Shown here: in pieces, positions 58,501-64,000 of the stretch
Position numbering within the stretch: position 1 is the first letter of the stretch
Layout: each line of letters starts with the position of its first letter
From: Gammaproteobacteria bacterium
GTDB taxonomy: Bacteria; Pseudomonadota; Gammaproteobacteria; Pseudomonadales; Azotimanducaceae
Assembly: GCA_002708765.1 (NCBI GenBank)
Contig: PAPD01000013.1
Span: 189,142-253,141, forward strand
DNA length: 64,000 bases
Reading direction: 5' to 3'
Translations under genes and position numbers: made by a program
The notes under the pieces: generated by a model
Databases searched by the model: none
The model's input: the letters and a program-made list of their open reading frames with translations, nothing else
Told to the model about the DNA's origin: nothing

Positions 58501-60021
58501 TTATCTATTACGTCCAGACGGTGGACTTGATTTCTCTATGACATCCAGACCACTCTCCGCCAAAACAGCGGCGTGGAAAATAGATCGCGCCTTATTGATC
58601 GTTTCCTGCCATTCATTTTCAGAGACGGAATCAGACACTACACCGGCCCCTGCTTGAATATAAAGGACAGAACCTTTGATGATCGCTGTTCGAATGGCAA
58701 TAGCCGTATCCATATTGCCATTCCAGGACATATAGCCCACCGCTCCTCCAAAAATTCCTCTTTTTTCAGGTTCGAGCTCATCTATTATCTCCATCGCACG
58801 AATTTTCGGAGCGCCGCTTAAAGTTCCTACAGGCAGAGTTGCTTGAAGAACATCTAGTGCTGCTAAACCTGATTTAAGTCTACCTTCTACATTTGAGGCC
58901 AGGTGCATTACATGGCCATATCGTTCTACTACCATCTTTTCGGTTACCGATATGCTTCCTGGCTCACAAACCTTACCAACGTCATTTCGTCCTAAATCAA
59001 TAAGCATAAGATGTTCAGAAAGTTCTTTGGGATCATTCAAGAGTTCTTTTTCCAACAATACATCTTCCTTTTCATCATGGCCTCGCCTTCTCGTTCCAGC
59101 TAGAGGTCTTACAGTCACCGACCCATCTTCAAGTTTAGCGAGAATCTCGGGCGAGGAACTCACTATCTGGAAATCATCTAGATCCAGAAAATACATATAA
59201 GGAGAAGGATTAAGAGATCGTAAAGCTCTATAAAAGTTAAGCGGATCGCTTTCGAAGGGCACTGACATGCGTTGCGACAATACTACCTGCATGACATCTC
59301 CTTCGACTATATAATCCTTTATCCTATCCACTCCGGATCTAAAGTTTTCCTTCCCATAGATAGAGACAAAATCAGCCTCATCAATTTCGGGACCTTCTTT
59401 AGGACTCTTGAGGGATCCTGGAACCTCTGCTGACATATTAAATGCTATTTCATCCAGCCGAAGTTGCGCTTTTTCATAGCTCCCTTCCTCAAACGGGTTC
59501 GCGTGAGTTACAAGATGCATCCTTCCTTTTACATTATCAAAAATTATTAAGTCATCAGAAAACATCAAAATAATATCAGGAAGTTGCAAGACATCTTCAG
59601 GCTCAGAGTTTTGAAGATTTCTCTCAAAGTATCTCATAGTGTCATAACCAAAATAACCTACCAATCCTCCTGTGTAGGCTGGCAATTCTGGCAATTTGGG
59701 GTAATTAATACTGCTGAGCACTTCCTCTATATAGGTAAAAGGATTAACTCGCTTGGCCATATCTGCAAGTTCTCCTCCTTCCAAAACAGATATCACTTCT
59801 CCCGATATCTTAATTACCTTGCTTGCTGGAAGTCCGACAACTGAATACCGAGACCATTTTTCACCTCCCTGAGAGGCAGACTCAAGAAGATAACTGTAAG
59901 GCCCTCTCGCAACTTTTATATAGCATGACAAAGGGGTATCAAGATCTGCAATCAGTTCCCTAGTGATCGGAATATGATTAAACCCTTCTTTCTTTAGCTT
60001 AATAAAGCTTTTTAAGTCCAT
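58501..60021 (-). CDS. trpE: Anthranilate synthase chorismate-binding subunit TrpE
   Basis: A 506-residue enzyme converting chorismate to anthranilate. The feedback element YLLESA near residue 45 is the tryptophan-binding motif, and the chorismate domain shows ARPLAGTRRRG-like PLAGTRRRG, LMLIDLGRNDVGKV, LPVGTLSGAPKIRAMEII and YIQAGAGVVSDS. A pair of mutually exclusive hairpins ending in seven T residues precedes the gene by about 15 bases, suggesting attenuation. Confidence 0.97.
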   Translation of the reverse strand: MDLKSFIKLKKEGFNHIPITRELIADLDTPLSCYIKVARGPYSYLLESASQGGEKWSRYSVVGLPASKVIKISGEVISVLEGGELADMAKRVNPFTYIEEVLSSINYPKLPELPAYTGGLVGYFGYDTMRYFERNLQNSEPEDVLQLPDIILMFSDDLIIFDNVKGRMHLVTHANPFEEGSYEKAQLRLDEIAFNMSAEVPGSLKSPKEGPEIDEADFVSIYGKENFRSGVDRIKDYIVEGDVMQVVLSQRMSVPFESDPLNFYRALRSLNPSPYMYFLDLDDFQIVSSSPEILAKLEDGSVTVRPLAGTRRRGHDEKEDVLLEKELLNDPKELSEHLMLIDLGRNDVGKVCEPGSISVTEKMVVERYGHVMHLASNVEGRLKSGLAALDVLQATLPVGTLSGAPKIRAMEIIDELEPEKRGIFGGAVGYMSWNGNMDTAIAIRTAIIKGSVLYIQAGAGVVSDSVSENEWQETINKARSIFHAAVLAESGLDVIEKSSPPSGRNR

Positions 60022-60035
60022 AAGTATTAGTGCTC

Positions 60036-60092
60036 AAAAAAATGCCTTTCCTCAGATTGCCAGCTAAAGGCTTGCAGAAAAAAATCGGCAAT
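60036..60092 (-). terminator. Attenuator-like terminator and antiterminator in front of trpE
   Basis: On the minus strand the stem GCCTTT/AAAGGC (60066-60071 with 60044-60049) is followed by one A and seven T residues, as in an intrinsic terminator. A second stem ATTGCC/GGCAAT (60087-60092 with 60056-60061) interleaves with it, so the two cannot form together. This is the logic of a transcription attenuator. The region also follows rpe, so a plain rpe terminator is the simpler reading. No convincing leader peptide is visible. Confidence 0.5.
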
Positions 60093-60103
60093 ACACTGAA
60101 AAT

Positions 60104-60766
60104 CTAACCACCAAGCCGGGTTTTGAACTCTGCTATCGTTTCAGCATAATTTTCGCTATCAAAAATAGCTGACCCCGCTACAAAAATATCAGCACCTGCA
60201 GATGAAATATCAGCAACGTTTGCCAGATTTATGCCGCCATCCACTTCGATGGCTACTTCTTTCCCCAACCTTGTGATCAATTCCTTAGCATCTCCTATTT
60301 TTTTGTAGGTGGTAGAGATAAATTCCTGGCCTCCATACCCAGGATTAACTGACATGATCAATATCATATCTACCTGATCTATTAGATACTCTAGGCAATC
60401 AAAGGAAGTACCAGGATTAAATACTAGGCCTGCCTTGCAACCAACCTGCCTGATCAACCTGAGAGACCGATCTATATGATCCGAAGCTTCTGGATGAAAC
60501 GTTATATAGTCTGCCCCAGCAGATCCAAATGCTTCTATCAGATTATCAACCGGTTTTGCCATCAAATGAACATCTATCGGAGCCTTCACTCCGAATGATC
60601 GAAGATCTGAACATATTTTTGGACCGAAAGTCAGAACAGGGACATAGTGATTGTCCATTACGTCGAAATGAATTATATCCGCTCCAGCTTCAAGAACCTC
60701 ATTAACTTCTTCACCCAAACGAGCAAAATCAGCCGAAAGTATTGATGGAGCCAATTTTTTAATCAT
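60104..60766 (-). CDS. rpe: Ribulose-phosphate 3-epimerase Rpe
   Basis: Pentose-phosphate enzyme interconverting ribulose-5-phosphate and xylulose-5-phosphate. A 220-residue TIM barrel with [44 protein letters not shown] and VDGGIN. In Pseudomonas and E. coli gph follows; here trpE comes next after 82 bases. Confidence 0.97.
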   Translation of the reverse strand: MIKKLAPSILSADFARLGEEVNEVLEAGADIIHFDVMDNHYVPVLTFGPKICSDLRSFGVKAPIDVHLMAKPVDNLIEAFGSAGADYITFHPEASDHIDRSLRLIRQVGCKAGLVFNPGTSFDCLEYLIDQVDMILIMSVNPGYGGQEFISTTYKKIGDAKELITRLGKEVAIEVDGGINLANVADISSAGADIFVAGSAIFDSENYAETIAEFKTRLGG

Positions 60767-60800
60767 TCCACATACCCACTTATTTCTAGTTAATTTTATC

Positions 60801-61490
60801 TCAATTGTTACCGGAAGTGCTCCGAGTTTCGCGCAACTTTTCTAGTCGTTCGAAAGTCCCGACGTCACACCAGTAACCATCATACTTTAACCCCTCTAAT
60901 AACCTCATATTTATCGCCTGACGAAACACATCGACCATCGGAAAACATTTTCTAGAAACATCGTCTAGTAATTTAGGTGAAAGCAGGGATATACCACTAA
61001 ACGTGAGACTTGGATTTGGACTAGGGTTTTCTGGGAGAAGTAATCCCGTTGACTCTAATTTAAAATCCCCTTTTGAATTATGGGTTGGATTTTCTACTAA
61101 AAGCAATCTGCCCAGAATGGGTGGCAACAGAGCATCACCCAGAACCGAGAAATTAAAATCAGTAAAAATATCTGCGTTAATACAAAGAAATGGCTGTTCT
61201 CCCAGAATAGGCAACGCCTTCTTAATCCCGCCACCGGTCTCAAGCGGCTCAGACTCTTCTGAATATTCTATTCTTACCCCCCAGGATTGCCCACCACCAA
61301 GATAATCGCGGATCTTCTGCCCATGATGGCGAAGATTGATAACAACATCTCCTATACCCATGGATGCCAGCTTTTCCAAGTGATGGACGATCAAGGGTTT
61401 CCCTTCTATTTCTATTAGAGCTTTAGGCAATCTATAAGTGATCGGTCTTAGTCTTTTTCCCAATCCTGCAGCTAAGATCATGGCTTTCAT
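60801..61490 (-). CDS. murU: N-acetylmuramate-1-phosphate uridylyltransferase MurU
   Basis: Nucleotidyltransferase of 229 residues with the N-terminal [20 protein letters not shown] signature (in parts), [11 protein letters not shown] and the metal-binding INADIFTDF. Paired with AmgK, it converts MurNAc-1-P to UDP-MurNAc in the cell-wall recycling path of Pseudomonas and relatives, which bypasses MurA and gives fosfomycin tolerance. The start overlaps the amgK stop by four bases. Mannose-1-phosphate guanylyltransferases look similar; the neighbour decides. Confidence 0.88.
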   Translation of the reverse strand: MKAMILAAGLGKRLRPITYRLPKALIEIEGKPLIVHHLEKLASMGIGDVVINLRHHGQKIRDYLGGGQSWGVRIEYSEESEPLETGGGIKKALPILGEQPFLCINADIFTDFNFSVLGDALLPPILGRLLLVENPTHNSKGDFKLESTGLLLPENPSPNPSLTFSGISLLSPKLLDDVSRKCFPMVDVFRQAINMRLLEGLKYDGYWCDVGTFERLEKLRETRSTSGNN

Positions 61491-62509
61491 TTTCTACTCG
61501 CGCGATCAAGCATAAATTTTTCGGTCTGGGGAATCACTTCACTAGAAAGAAAATCATGAAAAGAATTTAGCTCAGGATATTTGAAAGAAATTTCTTGCAA
61601 ATACCTTATAACGTCGGGGATATTTCTCAGATATTTCGGTTTGTTGTCTCTCAAGTTCAATCTAGAAAATATCCCAGCACATTTCAAATGACGCTGAACA
61701 CCCATAAGATCAAACCACTCGGAAAAAGGAACATCCTCTCCAATTATTTCTCTTTCCAACAAAGCTTTACGAAAAAACTCTACTTCTTCATATATGTGAG
61801 CAGAATCAAATTCAAAATAGCAATCTCTCAGAAGAGAAACCAGATCATAGGTTACAGGACCTAGTACAGCGTCCTGAAAGTCTATCATCGCTAGCGAAAA
61901 ATCCTCATTTAACATCAGATTTCTTGAATGATAATCACGATGAACAAAGACTTGCGGTTGGTCGACAGCTCTTCGGGCTAGAAACCGATACATTCCTGAC
62001 AGAAGATTGTCGAGTTTCCGAGTAACTTCTATTCCGAGCAGTTGTTTTAGAAACCATTTATCAAACAATCTCATTTCTTCCATAATTTTCTTTTGGCTAT
62101 AAGACGGCAGTTCGCAAGAGACTTCCTGTATTCGAAATATTTCCTTTACCGCAAGGCGGATTAAGTGCTTAACTTTACTGGGGTCATTTCTGAGCTCATC
62201 CAGAAAAATTCGATCACCTAAGTCAGTTACAGCTAAGTAACCCATATCCAAATCAAAAGCCTCGACAATGGGTATCAATAGACCCGCTTCTTGAAAAACT
62301 TTTGATATCTTAATAAAACTTTCATTATCTTCCTTATCGGGCGGAGAATTAACAAAAACTAACCCTGTCGACGAAGGCACAAAGCGATAATATCTGCGAA
62401 AGCTCGCATCATCTGAAAATGCCAGAAGTTCACCCTCCGGAATAATTGAACGTTCAACACAGACCTGCCTGGCCCAAGCAGAAAAATGAGGGCTTGCATA
62501 TTCTTCCAT
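61487..62509 (-). CDS. amgK: N-acetylmuramate/N-acetylglucosamine kinase AmgK
   Basis: Aminoglycoside-phosphotransferase-fold anomeric sugar kinase of 340 residues. Catalytic motif VHRDYHSRNLML (HxDxxxxN) and metal motif AMIDFQDAVLGP are clear; the N-terminal lobe includes SDDASFRRYYRF. It supplies MurU with the sugar 1-phosphate. Divergent from lptD with 74 bases between starts, as in Pseudomonas. Confidence 0.9.
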   Translation of the reverse strand: MEEYASPHFSAWARQVCVERSIIPEGELLAFSDDASFRRYYRFVPSSTGLVFVNSPPDKEDNESFIKISKVFQEAGLLIPIVEAFDLDMGYLAVTDLGDRIFLDELRNDPSKVKHLIRLAVKEIFRIQEVSCELPSYSQKKIMEEMRLFDKWFLKQLLGIEVTRKLDNLLSGMYRFLARRAVDQPQVFVHRDYHSRNLMLNEDFSLAMIDFQDAVLGPVTYDLVSLLRDCYFEFDSAHIYEEVEFFRKALLEREIIGEDVPFSEWFDLMGVQRHLKCAGIFSRLNLRDNKPKYLRNIPDVIRYLQEISFKYPELNSFHDFLSSEVIPQTEKFMLDRASRK

Positions 62510-62583
62510 AAAACCAACTGACCCTGAGCACCTAATGCTTTATCATCCTCACCCAAACACAACTTTTCCGCAACAATATCGTC

Positions 62584-64000
62584 AATGAGAACGATTTTAT
62601 TATTCTACGCAATCAGCATTAGCGCAATCAGCATTAGCGCAATCGCCATCGGAGAGGTCGAATCGTCTGGAAATTCAGAGAGCGACTTCGGGCTGAGGCA
62701 GTGCAGCTGGATGGAATTTGAAACAGATCAGATCTACCCAGATGACAACTCAATCAGAGCTAGCGCAAATAGTGTTTTGTACATTGAAGATCATTCAACC
62801 ACCCTCGTCGGCGACGCAAAAGTAAGTAGCGCTGATCAGGAGCTTAAAGCGTCCTTTCTCACCTTGGATGCAGCAACAAAAATTTATACAGCGGAAGGAG
62901 AGGTTTCTCTGGACCGGAATGACTTTTCAATCATAGGCGAAAAGATAACTGGTAATCTGGAACAAAGAACAGCTGATGTAGAAAAAGCAAGATTCGTATT
63001 AAAAGATAGCATCCTAAGAGGGAGCGCAAAAACCCTTCATCAGGAAGGCCGAAAAATCAGGCTAGATCAAGGAAGGGTAACATCATGTGGAATGAGAAAT
63101 AAAACTTGGGAGCTGTCCAGCAGATCCATAACCATAGATGGAGATAAAAGTGCGGGATCGGCTAAGAACACTCTGCTAAAGATAAAGGGTGTTCCAATAG
63201 GTTACATGCCCTACATTCAGTTCCCTATAGGTGAAGAAAGAAAATCAGGTTTTCTCTGGCCAGCTCTGGGGCACAATGGTAATAGCGGCACCGATATTGC
63301 CATTCCCTACTATTTTAATATCTCTCCCTCAAAAGACGCGACATACTCCCTTCGAAATATCGCTAAAAGAGGCATTATACACGAAGGAGAGTTTCGTTTT
63401 ATGACCCACATGGGAAAAAATGCGGTTGCGGCTGGGTACCTTCCTCGAGATAAAGAGTATAAAGAATTCCGAAACTCAAAAGATGATAATTTGGATGCTT
63501 CAAGAGATAATGATCGCTGGTTAGTGCATTTAAATCACCGAGGAAGAAACGGTCCTTGGTCTTCAATTCTAAATTACACCAATGTTTCCGACATATACTA
63601 TTTCGAAGACCTCGGAGATTTCTCCGGTTCTAATTCAGATTTTAATCAATTGCAAAATAGGCGAGATGCATCAGCTCTATTGCAAACTGGCTCTATAAGC
63701 TATCTCAAACCAAGCTGGAGGGCTAACCTGGAGTTCCGGAAATTCAAATCATTAGAGCCGACAGAACCGCGTCAATATGAAATATTACCTCGACTAACAC
63801 TAAACGGGCACCTGACATTTGGACCACTGCTAACGAGTGCTTTCATTCAAGCAACGGAATTCGACAGAAGAGGAGATGAAGAACCCAAAGGAAGAAGATT
63901 CGTTTTTGATGCCAACGCAAGCGCATCCTTTAGAAAATCATGGGGCTTCATTTCGCCCGCATTTCGAGTGACAACAAGACACTATAACTATGACGACCGA
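62584..64000 (+). CDS. lptD: LPS-assembly outer-membrane protein LptD (N-terminal part; cut by window edge)
   Basis: 472 codons are visible. A signal peptide (about residues 1-22) contains a duplicated AISIS unit; the mature part begins with a conserved early cysteine (RQCSWMEF), continues with an LptA-like jellyroll (RASANSVLYIED, LVGDAKV), then a second cysteine in VTSCGMRNKTWELSS and the barrel start with YMPYIQFPIGEERKSGFLWP and IPYYFNISPSKDATY. The cysteines fit the disulfide scheme of LptD. It receives LPS from LptA and, with LptE, inserts it in the outer leaflet. Confidence 0.95.

Noticed and set aside
60072..60120. Tryptophan-rich leader peptide using the TGGTGG at the end of rpe
   Set aside because: That frame opens after a TGA and has no ATG, GTG or TTG before the Trp codons, and stays open through the terminator. 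The tandem Trp codons are probably a by-product of the Gly-Gly end of Rpe.

Overview
The window reads as a chromosomal housekeeping segment of an AT-rich, compact gammaproteobacterium. Supporting signs are the mra/dcw division cluster, MlaFEDCB and Lpt lipid-transport genes, sspA/sspB beside a cytochrome bc1 operon, GatCAB, a Coq7-type ubiquinone hydroxylase, and an rpsU-dnaG-rpoD operon. Several blocks follow the order I recall from Pseudomonas: yhdP-rng-maf-mreDCB-gatCAB; rpoD-dnaG-rpsU-tsaD-folB; coq7-trpCDG-trpE-rpe; amgK/murU beside lptD. A Pseudomonadales-like or marine OMG-like relative is therefore my best guess, but this is an inference. Genes overlap by 1 to 8 bases again and again, intergenic gaps are short, and many genes start with GTG or TTG.

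Layout. 1-9243 (minus strand): mraZ-rsmH-ftsL-ftsI-murE-murD-ftsW-murC-ftsQ, driven by a clear promoter with a ten-base-period repeat that looks like the MraZ operator. 9386-9812: RNase P RNA with its own promoter and terminator. 9802-13039: rsmI, then lpoA and dolP. 13045-17893: sspB, sspA, petCBA, rpsI and rplM. 17947-25522: zapE, hisD, hisG, murA, ibaG and mlaBCDEF. 25769-29863 (plus): lptC, lptA, lptB, rpoN, darP. 29886-38259 (minus): yhdP, rng, maf, mreD, mreC, mreB. 38519-41713 (plus): gatCAB. 41685-45717 (minus): four accessory genes (DUF1499 protein, Tat-exported M15 peptidase, short-chain dehydrogenase, amidohydrolase). 45783-48111: coaX, panC and a panB interrupted by an in-frame amber codon. 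48424-48500: a CAU-anticodon tRNA. 48543-53055: rpoD, dnaG, yqeY, rpsU. 53188-55251: tsaD, folB, coq7. 55239-62509 (minus): a VOC protein, trpC, trpD, trpG, trpE, rpe, murU, amgK. 62584-64000: the start of lptD.

How the genes work together. Most of the window builds the envelope: peptidoglycan precursors (murA, murC, murD, murE), septal and lateral synthesis (ftsI, ftsW, ftsL, ftsQ, mreBCD, lpoA), MurNAc recycling (amgK, murU), LPS export (lptA, lptB, lptC, lptD) and phospholipid homeostasis (mla genes, yhdP, dolP). The rest is core information processing (sigma-70, sigma-54, primase, RNase G, RNase P, ribosomal proteins, TsaD), respiration (bc1, Coq7) and biosynthesis of tryptophan, histidine, folate and CoA.

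I found no CRISPR array, insertion sequence, prophage or toxin-antitoxin system, and no recognisable novel defence or biosynthetic system. The points that deserve a second look are: the dcw cluster without murF, mraY and murG; the amber codon in panB; an apparent AUC start for mreC; a mutually exclusive hairpin pair in front of trpE; the compact RNase P RNA; the MraZ-type repeat array; and an SxN-to-SxQ change in FtsI.
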